A DNA stretch of 64,000 nucleotides from Methylotenera mobilis 13 (GCF_000384255.1 NZ_KB913035.1:434001-498000), one strand, 5' to 3'. Shown: positions 30,626 to 42,334, counted from the stretch's first letter. A program made the numbers and translations. Notes: a model not told the origin generated them from the letters alone.

Positions 30626-31093
30626 ATGAACATATATCTTATCGTTAAAACCATTCATATCATTAGTTCTACAGTGCTATTCGGCACTGGACTTGGCATT
30701 GCTTTTTTTATGTTTCGTAGCTACTTTACTGATAATCTTCAAGAGAAGCTATATGCCGCAAAAGGTACAGTCATTGCAGACTATGTATTTACTTTCCCAG
30801 CGGTCATCACACAACTTGTCACTGGCGTATGGTTGGTTTGGAAAAGTGGTTATCATTGGACAGAGTTTTGGCTAACTGTCACTTATGCAATTTTCATTGC
30901 AGCTGGATTTTGCTGGTTACCCGTCGTTTGGATACAAGTTAGATTAAGAAATATTTTGCTTGAATGTGTAGAGAATAAAACAACTATTCCTAATCAATAC
31001 GTTAAGCTTTTTAGAATATGGTTTCTACTTGGTTGGCCTGCATTTATAGGGTTAATCGTGGTATTTTTTATGATGGTGACGAAACCAATATGA
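30626..31093 (+). CDS. DUF2269 family integral membrane protein
   Basis: 155 residues with four predicted transmembrane helices; the first begins YLIVKTIHIISSTVLFGTGL, the typical opening of DUF2269. A possible extended start at 30581 would add 15 residues, but the family N-terminus matches ATG 30626. The stop overlaps the next gene by ATGA. It opens a three-gene coupled cassette (30626-33200). Function unknown. Confidence 0.82.
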   Translation: MNIYLIVKTIHIISSTVLFGTGLGIAFFMFRSYFTDNLQEKLYAAKGTVIADYVFTFPAVITQLVTGVWLVWKSGYHWTEFWLTVTYAIFIAAGFCWLPVVWIQVRLRNILLECVENKTTIPNQYVKLFRIWFLLGWPAFIGLIVVFFMMVTKPI

Positions 31094-32097
31094 ATAAAGA
31101 AACTGTTGATAATGCTATCTGGTTTGTATATGACGGTAAGTGTCCATTATGTACGAACGCAGCGCTAGCCCTAAGAGTTCAGAAAAAGTATGGAAGTCTG
31201 CATCTTATAAATGCGCGTGAGGAAAAACCTCATTTCGTCTTACAAGAAATAAAAAAACGGAAATTGGACCTAGACGAAGGCATGATTATTTATGATGGTA
31301 GGCAGTTTTACCATGGGAAAACTGCGTTGTCTTTTATGGCCAAGTTCGGTGAAAACCAAGGTTTTTTTAATCTGATTAATAAAGCTTTATTTTGGTCTGA
31401 AAGCATTGCAAAAATCACCTACCCTTGGATGCGTGGATTAAGAAATCTATTACTTAATCGACTTCACATTCCCAAGATCGACAATCTAAATCTAAAGTCA
31501 GAACCGATATTTAAGGAAATTTTTGGGGATAGTTGGAGTGAGTTACCACCTGTCATGCAAAAGCACTATTTAAATCGACCTTATAGTGATGATATTAATG
31601 TTGTTAATGGACATCTAGATTTAATGTGCGCTGGTCCAGTTAAACTTCTAGCCCCCTTACTTTGGTTGACGGGTGGAATACCACCTATAAATGCACAGAA
31701 TGTCCCTGTAACGGTACATTTTGAAAGCCATAAAAACTCAAAGGCTTTTACGTTCAACCGCATTTTCTACTTTGCAAATAGAAAACCTTATCGCTTTCAA
31801 TCTCGTATGTTGCAACTAGACGGAAATAAGGTTGTAGAGTTGATGAAATTTGGCATAGGCTGGAAAACCAGTTTTCATTGGGAGGATGGTTGCGTTAAAT
31901 TAAAGCATCAGGGCTACATTTTAAAACTTTTTGGCCATTACATCCCTATACCACTTACTCTGCTGATTGGTGAGGGCAATGCCTTGGAAAAACCTGTGGA
32001 TGACAATACGTTTGACATGCAGGTTGATATAACTCATCCATGGTGGGGAAAAGTGTACGGATATGAAGGACGCTTTTACCTAAAGGGTGAGGATTGA
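31090..32097 (+). CDS. DCC1-like thiol-disulfide domain fused to DUF4166
   Basis: 335 residues with two domains. The N-terminal about 120 residues are a DUF393/DCC thioredoxin-like domain with motif DGKCPLC (a CxxC pair) and the later MIIYDGRQFYHGKTAL. The C-terminal about 190 residues are DUF4166, from LPPVMQKHYLNRPYSDD through HPWWGKVYGYEGRFY. The ATG at 31090 overlaps the DUF2269 stop; an in-frame ATG at 31018 lies inside that gene and is rejected. The domain fusion suggests a redox protein acting at or near a membrane lipid substrate, but this is only inference. Confidence 0.85.
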   Translation: MNKETVDNAIWFVYDGKCPLCTNAALALRVQKKYGSLHLINAREEKPHFVLQEIKKRKLDLDEGMIIYDGRQFYHGKTALSFMAKFGENQGFFNLINKALFWSESIAKITYPWMRGLRNLLLNRLHIPKIDNLNLKSEPIFKEIFGDSWSELPPVMQKHYLNRPYSDDINVVNGHLDLMCAGPVKLLAPLLWLTGGIPPINAQNVPVTVHFESHKNSKAFTFNRIFYFANRKPYRFQSRMLQLDGNKVVELMKFGIGWKTSFHWEDGCVKLKHQGYILKLFGHYIPIPLTLLIGEGNALEKPVDDNTFDMQVDITHPWWGKVYGYEGRFYLKGED

Positions 32098-33200
32098 TGC
32101 AACGTGTCCTGGTTATTGGTGGCTATGGAAACTTTGGCAGTGTGATCTCAAAAACATTAGCCAAAGAGTCTGATATTCAAATTATTGTCGCAGGACGGTC
32201 TTTGCAAAAAGCCGAGTCCTTTATACAAACATTAGAGGCTAAAAACAAAGCAGAAGCGACTTTCATCGATATCAATAAAAACATTGCATCAGTGCTAAAT
32301 GACATCAAACCTAATATTCTGATTCATACTTCAGGGCCATTTCAAGGCCAAAGTTATGATGTTGCAAAAGCCTGTATTCAAGCTGGCATTCACTACATAG
32401 ATTTAGCTGATGGGCGTGACTTTGTTGAGGGAATTAGTAGTCTTCACTCGCTCGCAAAAGAGGCAAATATTTTGTTGATCAGTGGTGCAAGTTCAGTCCC
32501 CTGTTTAACTTCTGCATTAATAGACCACTATCATGATGAGTTTAAGTCGCTCGATGGTCTTGATTATGGAATTACGACAGCTCAAAAAACCACGCGCGGC
32601 TTAGCCACTACTGCTGCCATTTTAGGGTACACAGGCAAGAGCTTTCAAACAATTATCAATGGCGTACAAACAAAAATTTATGGGTGGCAGGGTCTGACAG
32701 TCAGAAAATACAAAAATCTTGGATGGAGGCTATTAGGTTATTGTGATGTGCCTGATTTAGCATTATTTCCAAAGCGCTATCCTTCATTAAAAAGTATTGG
32801 CTTTTATGCTGGCCTAGAACTTCCTTTCATTCATGTGACTCTTTGGGGTTTATCATGGTTGGTGCGTTTAGGCATTATTAAGCATTTAGAAAAATTCGCG
32901 CCTTTAATGCTGCGACTGTCATTTATGTTTGATTGGATAGGTTCTTCTAATAGCGCCTTTCACATGTCCTTATCAGGTAAGGGCCTCAACGGAGTCACCA
33001 ATAAAACCATCACTTTTGAACTGCTTGCTAGATCAGGAGATGGCCCTAACATACCTTGTATGCCTGCCATCATCATGACTAAAAAACTGGCGAAGAATGA
33101 TATCAATCAGCGTGGTGCTTTTCCATGTATCGGATTTATTAGTCGCGACGAATATTTGGATGAATTAAAGAACTTCGATATAAGTTGGCAGGAAAGTTAG
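32097..33200 (+). CDS. Saccharopine dehydrogenase-like NAD(P)-binding oxidoreductase
   Basis: 367 residues. The N-terminal Rossmann fold opens RVLVIGGYGNFGSVIS, followed by VAGRSLQKAE and HTSGPFQGQSYDVAKAC, as in the saccharopine dehydrogenase / trans-acting enoyl reductase superfamily. The C-terminal half has a hydrophobic stretch (FIHVTLWGLSWLVRLGII) that may contact a membrane. ATG 32097 shares its A with the TGA of the preceding gene and has GGTGAGG upstream. It is not lysine-biosynthetic saccharopine dehydrogenase by context; substrate unknown. Confidence 0.85.
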   Translation: MQRVLVIGGYGNFGSVISKTLAKESDIQIIVAGRSLQKAESFIQTLEAKNKAEATFIDINKNIASVLNDIKPNILIHTSGPFQGQSYDVAKACIQAGIHYIDLADGRDFVEGISSLHSLAKEANILLISGASSVPCLTSALIDHYHDEFKSLDGLDYGITTAQKTTRGLATTAAILGYTGKSFQTIINGVQTKIYGWQGLTVRKYKNLGWRLLGYCDVPDLALFPKRYPSLKSIGFYAGLELPFIHVTLWGLSWLVRLGIIKHLEKFAPLMLRLSFMFDWIGSSNSAFHMSLSGKGLNGVTNKTITFELLARSGDGPNIPCMPAIIMTKKLAKNDINQRGAFPCIGFISRDEYLDELKNFDISWQES

Positions 33201-33301
33201 ATTTACCTAACCGCATTTAGTTACTTGAAACCGCGTGATTCGAATCCACTGTTTTCTGTATTTATCGCGAATGCTTAACATTAATAATGTTTGAGATAGA
33301 T

Positions 33302-33340
33302 AAAACCTAGCCATGTACAACTCTGGCTAGGTCTTATCTT
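33302..33340. terminator. Probable bidirectional terminator between convergent genes
   Basis: 9-bp perfect inverted repeat (33305-33313 and 33324-33332), 10-base loop; plus-strand tail CTTATCTTT and minus-strand tail TTTTATC. Lies between the cassette and katG, which converge. Confidence 0.7.
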
Positions 33341-33357
33341 TAGCGATTAAATAGTGA

Positions 33358-35589
<2,232 letters not shown>

Positions 35590-35700
35590 TTAGTGGTGAT
35601 CATATTACTCTGATTTTTAATTCCACTAAATTCGATGCGATGTTGCGAGTAAAGTTGCTAATTTATAAAGAGTGCTACAGCATAAGAACAATGGATGGTG

Positions 35701-36309
35701 TTACCAACGTTGTCCTTGTTTTACGTTTAATAAAGGTTTAATTTTTTCTGAAATAATATTTCTCGCTCTGAATATTCTGGATCGCGTAGTGCCTATGGGA
35801 CAATCCATTGTGAGTGAAATTTGCTCATAAGATAGTCCATCGATTTCTCTTAAAGTGATTGCTAACTTTAACTCTGATGGCAATGCTTCAATCGAATCGT
35901 TGACTGTCTTTGCAATTTGCTTGTTACTCAACTCACTTTCTGGCGTCTCGGGGCTATACAAATTTGATGCTGTACTTAAATTATCTAAATCTTCAGACTC
36001 AATTGAGCAGTCAATTTGAGGGCTATGCTTTTTATCATAGAGATAGCTTCTTGCTGTATTTAAGCCAATTTTATAGAGCCAAGTGTAGAACGCACTGTCA
36101 CCTCTAAAATTAGCGATTGAGCGATAAGCTTTAATGAATGATTCTTGTACAAGATCTTCAACAATCGATTGGTTTTTGATGATACGTAGAATAACTCGAT
36201 ACAACTTATTCTGGTATTTCTCTACGAGCAAGCCAAAAGCATGTGCGTCACCTAATTGGCTAAGCATCACCAATTGTTCATCTATTAATTTTCCGTTAGC
36301 AATATTCAC
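35701..36309 (-). CDS. RNA polymerase ECF sigma factor, RpoE-like
   Basis: 202 residues. Region 2 contains AFGLLVEKYQNKLYRVILRI and DLVQESFIKAYRSIANFRG; region 4 contains ALPSELKLAITLREIDGLS and CPIGTTRSRIFRAR, close to the RpoE (ECF02) class. I place the start at GTG 36309, which has AGGGG 5 bases upstream and gives an RpoE-like N-terminus; the frame is open to a TTG at 36345. No rseA-like anti-sigma gene is adjacent, unusual for this class. The next gene downstream is katG. Confidence 0.9.
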   Translation of the reverse strand: MNIANGKLIDEQLVMLSQLGDAHAFGLLVEKYQNKLYRVILRIIKNQSIVEDLVQESFIKAYRSIANFRGDSAFYTWLYKIGLNTARSYLYDKKHSPQIDCSIESEDLDNLSTASNLYSPETPESELSNKQIAKTVNDSIEALPSELKLAITLREIDGLSYEQISLTMDCPIGTTRSRIFRARNIISEKIKPLLNVKQGQRW

Positions 36310-36826
36310 GTTATCCCCTATGCCCCAACATTGAATTTTCTTCAAAACCTTTTTTACTTACTTTTTGCCTTAGGTGCTCTTATAAAAATTACACGATCAC
36401 AATAAGAGGTTGAGTTCATTATAGAGTGATGCTTTTATTTGTGAAGTTAATGTTTCTGATTGTTTTGATAAGTAAAATAAATCAATGTGCTTATGTAGCA
36501 TTTCCTCATGAGGCTTGATTAATATGAATTGTGCTAGGTGATTGGTGATATATGTTTTTGTTGGCTTTTGGATTGCGGCAGATGATGATTAAGTATGGTG
36601 GGTGTTATTGCTGTAATGAGAGGTCTTTAATGTATCAATAGCCCTGAAGTTTTTATTGATAAACGTAACTAAGTTTGTTAAATTAGGTACATCGTTTGAA
36701 CGGATGTTCAAAGCAGAATTATCAAAGTAGCATGCTAGGTGAGTGGGGTCTCGAAGCCGCCTCCAAGGGTTTTGTTATTGTTTCAATCAATGATAAAACA
36801 AGAATTCCTTATAAGGGGCTGTTTTT
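36310..36826. other. Long divergent intergenic region
   Basis: About 517 bp between the sigma-factor gene (minus strand) and the small ORF at 36827. AT-rich. It must hold promoters for both sides, but I see no box I would defend. A 62-codon frame at 36696-36884 has no ribosome binding site and no recognisable protein, so I do not call it. Confidence 0.4.
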
Positions 36827-36943
36827 ATGTACCGCGCGCTTCATGAAGTCATCAATACGCATGCTCAGCATCAGCAACTTTTAGTTGCCCTGTCTTTGCA
36901 AGTTTTTATTCTATCTACCTTGGCATTAAGCCTCTTTAGGTAA
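36827..36943 (+). CDS. Putative 38-residue small protein upstream of the GGDEF-EAL gene
   Basis: An ATG at 36827 preceded by AAGGGG (36813-36818, 8-base spacing) opens 38 codons ending TAA at 36941-36943, four bases before the TTG start of the GGDEF-EAL gene. The peptide starts MYRALHEVINTHAQHQQ and ends in a hydrophobic segment (LLVALSLQVFILSTLALSLF) that could be membrane-embedded. The ribosome binding site is better than that of the large downstream gene. It may be a coupled microprotein or a leader peptide. Family unknown. Confidence 0.55.
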   Translation: MYRALHEVINTHAQHQQLLVALSLQVFILSTLALSLFR

Positions 36944-36947
36944 TATT

Positions 36948-39900
36948 TTGAAATTCGATTTCAAAAAAATCTTAGCAACTCTCCATCAAAGGACATGGAT
37001 GTCGGTGTTGGTGCTGACCTCTGTATTCTCCGTTTTTGGCTACTATGTTTATACCGAAAAGCAGTTGGATGATGCCTACGAGGCACGCTATGTTTCTTAT
37101 CAGTTAGTCGGTCAGTTGAGGCAGACTTCGGATGACCTTACTAGGATGGTTCGCTCATATGTCTTAACAGGTGATGAGCGATATAAAGTTTACTTCCAGA
37201 ACATTTTAGATATTCGTAATGGCGATATCCCCCTTCCTGATGGTTACTTCAACTCATACTGGGATATGGTGATTGTAGGTAAGCTACCAGCACCCTCTCA
37301 AGATGGGAAAGGGGTCGCCCTTTTGGAGATGATGCATGCGGCTGGTTTTACGAAGGAAGAGTTAGATAAGCTTGGTTCAGCCAAAAAGCACTCAGATGAG
37401 TTAACCGCGCTAGAGTTTGAGGCAATGCGTCTTGTAGAGTCAGCGACGACAGATATCGATGCGAATAGATTAAAAGCAGCTCAGATGCTGCTGGTTAATC
37501 AATATCATCAGGCAAAGTCTGAAATTATGAAGCCGATTAATGAGACTTTCTTAATGATGGATCGTCGCACCTTAAATGCGGTGAATCATGCTAAAACGGT
37601 ATCTTCTATTTTTCGCGCTATATTTGTTTTTGTTTCGTTGTGGGCCCTATTTTTTATGTGGCGAGCTTACCGAGCACTACGCTTAACATTGGGTGCCAGT
37701 GCAGGTGAGATTCATCAGCATATTTCCAGAATTGGTGGCGGTGATTTCTCTATGCCAATAAAAATCACACCGGAACAGAGTAAAAGTGTCATTGCTGAGT
37801 TGGCGAAAATGCAAGATTTACTTCACTCGCACGATGTAGAGCGTACCCTCGCTGAACAAAATTTACGGTTGAATAAAAAGCTTTTGGTAGAAGCGCAACA
37901 CATTGCCCAAGTTGGGAGTTGGTCATTAGATTGGCAGGCGGGTGACTTGGTCTGGAGCGATGAGATTTTCCATCTCTTTGAGATTGATGAGCATCAGTTT
38001 TCTGCCAACTATGAAGCGTTTTTGAGTGTCGTGCATCCGTTGGATCGTGCAGAGGTAGAGCGTATATTTAAAGCATCGTTGGCTAACCATGAGTCCTATG
38101 ATATTACACACCGATTACTTTTAGCCGACGGTTCAATTAAGTGGGTACATGAGCGAGGCACTTCAGATTATGATGCTGAAGGTAATCCTGTCTACTCTCG
38201 GGGTACTGTGCAAGATGTGACTGGCCGTCATTACACTGAAGCGCTGATGCGTAAAACCGAGAGTTACCTGACTAATATTCTTAACTCAGTAGAAGAAGTC
38301 ATTTGGACAGCTAGTGCGCCAGATTTTAAAATAAACCATGTGAATGCAGCGATAGTAAAGCTTTGTGGTTTGTCCCAACAGGATTTGATTGAGGATGACA
38401 GCTCGTGGATGAATCTGATTCATACTGATGATCGTGTTAAAGCTCGGCTAGCGATGAGTTCTGTTTTTGGCATAGGAAGAGTCGAGATTGAATATCGTAT
38501 TGTGCTAGCGGATGGATCTGTTCGTTGGGTATCGGATCGTCGGCATTTGATTTATGGCGAGCAGGGAGATCCTGCAGAGCTGGTCTGTGTTATTCGTGAT
38601 GAAACCGATAAAAGGCTAGCTGCTAATGCAGACCGGGAGAGTAAAGAGCGCGTTATTCAAATGTTGGAGACCAGTCCAATTGCTGTCCGTATCGCTACTT
38701 CCGCAGGAGATAAGGTGCTGTTTGCGAATAAGCGTTATACCGAGTTGATTAATTGCTCTCCAGACACTGTGATGGGACGAAATCCTAAGCTTTATTATGC
38801 TGACCCGCTACAGTACGAAGCACTTTTAGCGCAGGTAAATAGCGGTCATTCTGTTAATGATAAATTGATTCAATTAATTGTTGAGAATAAAGGCCCTGTA
38901 TGGGTAATCGCCTCTTATCGGCCGGTACACTACGAAGGCAGTCCTGCCATGTTGGGTTGGTTTTACGACGTCACAGATTTAAGGCAGGCACAAGATGCTT
39001 TGTTGCTCAGTGAAACGCTCGCTAAGCAGTCGCTTGAAGAATTAAAGTATCAGAAATATGCATTAGATAAGCACGCAATAGTTGCGGTGACCGACGTCAA
39101 AGGACGTATTACTTACGCTAATGATAAGTTCAGTGAGATTAGCGGTTACTCTGTAGAGGAGCTTATTGGTCAAGACCATGCAATCCTCAATTCAGGCTAT
39201 CACCCTAAAGGCTATTTTAAAGAGATGTATCGGGTAGTGGCAAATGGCCAAGTTTGGCATGATGAAGTATGCAACCGCGCTAAAGATGGTCACTTGTACT
39301 GGGTAGACACAACCATCGCACCTTTTATTGGTGAAGATGGTAAGCCGCAAAGCTATATCTCTATTCGCACTGACATTACCCAGCGTAAGGCCGCAGAAGA
39401 TAAAAGTAATTATTTAGCACTTTATGACACGCTGACCAACCTCCCTAACAGGCGGTTATTGTTAGATCGTTTAAATCAAGCGTTGGCTTCTGCTGCGCGA
39501 AGTGTGCGAAACGGTGCGTTACTGTTTTTAGATCTAGATCATTTTAAAACACTAAATGATACCCTAGGGCATGATGTGGGCGACTTGTTATTGCAACAGG
39601 TTGCAGAACGTCTAACGGCTTGTGTGAGAGAGGGTGATACCGTTGCTCGCCTAGGAGGGGATGAGTTTGTTGTAATTCTTGAGGCCCTAAGTGAGCATGA
39701 CGTTGAAGCTGCCACTCAAGCTGAAACAATAGGTGAAAAAATCATTGGGAAGTTTATTCAGCCATATCAGTTTAAAGGGTATGAGTATCACATCACTTCC
39801 AGCATAGGTATCACGTTATTTGGTAAAAACAACCTGAAGTCTGATGAGTTGTTGAAGCAGGCAGATATTGCTATGTATCAGGCCAAGAAGCTGGGACGAA

Positions 39901-40703
39901 ATGCGCTGAGCTTTTTTGACCCAAAAATGCAGGAAGGTATTCAGGCGCGCGTTGATATGGAGCATGAACTACGCAAAGCGCTGGATAAAAATGAATTCCA
40001 ATTGTTTTATCAAATGCAGGTAGATGTTGCTGATCGACCAGTAGGTGCAGAAGCCTTAATTCGTTGGATACATCCAGAGCGGGGATTGATTCCGCCGAAT
40101 GAATTTATCCTGGTTGCTGAGGAAACTGGGATGATTTTGGCCATCGGCGAGTGGGTGATTGATGCTGCTTGCGCACAACTTAAATGTTGGGAAACTGATG
40201 AAAAAGCACGTAACTTGACACTTTCAGTAAATGTGAGTGCTAAGCAGTTTCATCAGGTGGATTTTGTTGAGCAAATTAAGGCGGCAGTCTCACGTCATGC
40301 AGTAAACCCAATGTTGCTAAAACTGGAGTTGACTGAAAGCGCGCTTTTGGATCATGTTGAAGATACCATCGCAATCATGAATGCATTAAAAGATGTTGGT
40401 GTTAGATTCTCGCTTGATGACTTTGGTACTGGGTATTCGTCGCTTCAATATCTCAGGCTGTTGCCTCTTTATCAACTGAAGATAGACCGTTCATTTGTAC
40501 AAGATATTGCAGGCAAGGGGAGCGACCAAGCGATTGTACGCACCATTATTGCGATGGCACATACTTTAAACTTAAATGTGATTGCAGAAGGGGTTGAAAC
40601 CCAAGTGCAGCAAGGCATACTGTTAGATAGCGGCTGCGTGCATTATCAAGGCTATTTGTTCAGTAAACCTTTGCCTGTTGATGTATTTGAGCGATTGCTT
40701 TAA
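36948..40703 (+). CDS. Membrane-bound PAS-PAS-PAS-PAS-GGDEF-EAL cyclic-di-GMP protein
   Basis: 1251 residues: TM helix about 17-35, a periplasmic sensor region to about 217, TM helix about 219-243, a HAMP-like linker, PAS domains beginning near 315, 438, 568 and 702, a GGDEF domain with intact ARLGGDEF near 900, and an EAL domain with GAEALIRW near 1034, DDFGTGYSSL and IAEGVET. Both catalytic motifs look intact, so it may make or degrade c-di-GMP depending on signal. Starts at TTG with a weak AGG upstream. No partner gene is adjacent other than the small ORF. Confidence 0.94.
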   Translation: MKFDFKKILATLHQRTWMSVLVLTSVFSVFGYYVYTEKQLDDAYEARYVSYQLVGQLRQTSDDLTRMVRSYVLTGDERYKVYFQNILDIRNGDIPLPDGYFNSYWDMVIVGKLPAPSQDGKGVALLEMMHAAGFTKEELDKLGSAKKHSDELTALEFEAMRLVESATTDIDANRLKAAQMLLVNQYHQAKSEIMKPINETFLMMDRRTLNAVNHAKTVSSIFRAIFVFVSLWALFFMWRAYRALRLTLGASAGEIHQHISRIGGGDFSMPIKITPEQSKSVIAELAKMQDLLHSHDVERTLAEQNLRLNKKLLVEAQHIAQVGSWSLDWQAGDLVWSDEIFHLFEIDEHQFSANYEAFLSVVHPLDRAEVERIFKASLANHESYDITHRLLLADGSIKWVHERGTSDYDAEGNPVYSRGTVQDVTGRHYTEALMRKTESYLTNILNSVEEVIWTASAPDFKINHVNAAIVKLCGLSQQDLIEDDSSWMNLIHTDDRVKARLAMSSVFGIGRVEIEYRIVLADGSVRWVSDRRHLIYGEQGDPAELVCVIRDETDKRLAANADRESKERVIQMLETSPIAVRIATSAGDKVLFANKRYTELINCSPDTVMGRNPKLYYADPLQYEALLAQVNSGHSVNDKLIQLIVENKGPVWVIASYRPVHYEGSPAMLGWFYDVTDLRQAQDALLLSETLAKQSLEELKYQKYALDKHAIVAVTDVKGRITYANDKFSEISGYSVEELIGQDHAILNSGYHPKGYFKEMYRVVANGQVWHDEVCNRAKDGHLYWVDTTIAPFIGEDGKPQSYISIRTDITQRKAAEDKSNYLALYDTLTNLPNRRLLLDRLNQALASAARSVRNGALLFLDLDHFKTLNDTLGHDVGDLLLQQVAERLTACVREGDTVARLGGDEFVVILEALSEHDVEAATQAETIGEKIIGKFIQPYQFKGYEYHITSSIGITLFGKNNLKSDELLKQADIAMYQAKKLGRNALSFFDPKMQEGIQARVDMEHELRKALDKNEFQLFYQMQVDVADRPVGAEALIRWIHPERGLIPPNEFILVAEETGMILAIGEWVIDAACAQLKCWETDEKARNLTLSVNVSAKQFHQVDFVEQIKAAVSRHAVNPMLLKLELTESALLDHVEDTIAIMNALKDVGVRFSLDDFGTGYSSLQYLRLLPLYQLKIDRSFVQDIAGKGSDQAIVRTIIAMAHTLNLNVIAEGVETQVQQGILLDSGCVHYQGYLFSKPLPVDVFERLL

Positions 40704-41026
40704 AGCTCATAATCTTGCTGTGCTTGATTGGTGGAGATTGATTTGCTTCACTTGAGTTTTGCTGGGCTCAAGTTGATTGCGCCTGAGTGATGCCTAACAG
40801 CGATGTAAAACAGAGCCGCGCTGTAAAGTCAGCGTCGCTGTCTTGACATTTTTAATCTCCACGACTTTGTCTTCAGAAAGTACCGTAAATACCACTAAGT
40901 TGTATCAACTGAGCTTTAAAGTGTTAAAATTGCACAAGACGATTGGTTTTAAAGACAAAAAAGCAAAAAATTGTTTAAAATTTTGCTCAATATTCATCAG
41001 TGCCTACTGATTGTTACGTAGTGCAT
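40704..41026. other. Intergenic region upstream of the DAHP synthase leader
   Basis: 323 bp, AT-rich, with no gene. A promoter for the aroG leader is expected near its 3' end; a loose candidate lies around 40900-40930 (an AT-rich TTAAAAT). I see no further structure here. Confidence 0.35.
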
Positions 41027-41185
41027 ATGAATTTTTATTTTTGCTAGATGCTTGTGTTGGATTGGCTATTTAGCTAGTTTAGTAGTTGCGCTAAATGGCT
41101 GATAAAGTTTGGCGAGTGCCTTGATCGGCAGCTGCCTCAATCGTTTTATTGTTGATAAGCCCGCGATATACGGGCTTTGTTGTTT
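41027..41185 (+). promoter_or_regulatory. Probable transcription attenuator of DAHP synthase
   Basis: Three parts in order. A six-codon ORF, MNFYFC (41027-41047), is half aromatic residues; a second nine-codon ORF, MLVLDWLFS (41048-41077), follows at once. An 11-bp hairpin (41064-41074 with 41090-41100, two G-U pairs) overlaps the second ORF. Then comes a terminator hairpin AAGCCCG/CGGGCTT (41157-41163 with 41171-41177), tail TGTTGTTT, only 60 bp before the aroG start. A terminator immediately before a biosynthetic gene with an aromatic-rich mini-ORF suggests ribosome-mediated attenuation. No clear ribosome binding site precedes the mini-ORF. Confidence 0.5.
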
Positions 41186-41239
41186 CTGATTTTTGATTTT
41201 TGTTGCACCAAATCTTGTTGCAGCAAATGAGTTATCTAA

Positions 41240-42334
41240 ATGAGCCCTATCCAAAAAATTATTACTGATGATGTGCGCATCATCGAAATCAAAGAGCTGA
41301 CGCTACCGTCTGTGCTGTTGGATAAACTTGAGCCCAGTACTGCCACGACAGATAGAATCGTTAAAACACGTACGGATATTCATCGTATCTTACATAGTGC
41401 AAATGACCGTCTGTTAGTGGTGATTGGGCCGTGTTCTATTCATGATTATGATGCAGGGATTGAATACGCAAAGCGCCTGTTAACGCAATATCACAAACAT
41501 ATTAATGAGTTGTTGATTGTGATGCGTGTGTATTTTGAAAAGCCACGCACCACGGTTGGTTGGAAAGGCTTAATTAACGATCCGCATTTGGATGGTAGCT
41601 TCAATATCAATGCCGGTTTAGAGTTGGCTAGACGGTTTTTGCTGGAAGTGAATGAGCTGGGTTTGCCAGCAGCGACTGAGTTCTTAGATACGATTACGCC
41701 ACAATATACGGCAGACTTAGTGAGTTGGGGTGCGATCGGTGCGCGCACGACTGAGTCGCAGATTCATCGGGAGTTAGCGTCTGGCTTATCTTGCCCGGTT
41801 GGTTTTAAAAATGGCACAGATGGCAATATTCGTATTGCTGTCGATGCAATTAAAGCTGCCGCAAGTCCTCATCACTTTTTATCTGTGACTAAAGAAGGCC
41901 GTTCAGCCATTATTTCTACGACAGGTAATGAAGACTGTCATGTGATTTTGCGCGGTGGTAAAACGCCTAATTATGATGCAGCAAGCGTAGACGCTGCCGC
42001 GGTTGAGTTGGCGCAGTCGGGCCTAAATGCCAAAGTAATGATTGATTGCTCACATGCTAACAGTCAGCGCCAATATCAGTTGCAAGCACAAGTGGCGGCA
42101 AACGTAGCCGAGCAGTTAAATGCTGGCGATGACCGTATCATGGGCTTAATGATTGAATCGCATCTACATGCTGGGCGTCAGGACCATGCGCCAGGTTGCG
42201 AATTGACTTATGGCCAGTCGATTACTGATGCTTGCTTGGGATGGGAAGAGACATTGCCCTTACTGGATATGCTCGCTGAAAGTGTGAAGGCTCGTCGCCT
42301 TAGAAATCAGCAAGATGACGACGCGGATGAGTAA
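41240..42334 (+). CDS. aroG: 3-deoxy-7-phosphoheptulonate synthase (DAHP synthase), class I
   Basis: First enzyme of the shikimate pathway, condensing PEP and erythrose 4-phosphate. 364 residues of the AroFGH type: VVIGPCSIHD, RVYFEKPRTTVGWKG, PAATEFLDTITPQY, GAIGARTTESQIHRELASGL, PVGFKNGTDG and DCSHANSQ are all present. Which aromatic amino acid inhibits it cannot be told from sequence alone. Preceded by a likely attenuator. aroK, aroB and aroE also lie in this window but not in the same operon. Confidence 0.96.
   Translation: MSPIQKIITDDVRIIEIKELTLPSVLLDKLEPSTATTDRIVKTRTDIHRILHSANDRLLVVIGPCSIHDYDAGIEYAKRLLTQYHKHINELLIVMRVYFEKPRTTVGWKGLINDPHLDGSFNINAGLELARRFLLEVNELGLPAATEFLDTITPQYTADLVSWGAIGARTTESQIHRELASGLSCPVGFKNGTDGNIRIAVDAIKAAASPHHFLSVTKEGRSAIISTTGNEDCHVILRGGKTPNYDAASVDAAAVELAQSGLNAKVMIDCSHANSQRQYQLQAQVAANVAEQLNAGDDRIMGLMIESHLHAGRQDHAPGCELTYGQSITDACLGWEETLPLLDMLAESVKARRLRNQQDDDADE

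Noticed and set aside
36700-36770. Possible c-di-GMP riboswitch upstream of the GGDEF-EAL gene
   Set aside because: A GCCxCCTCCAAGG-like stretch caught the eye, but the conserved GEMM core and its paired stems cannot be fitted.
36696-36884. 62-codon frame upstream of the GGDEF-EAL gene
   Set aside because: No ribosome binding site and no family resemblance; it overlaps the better-supported 38-codon ORF in another frame.
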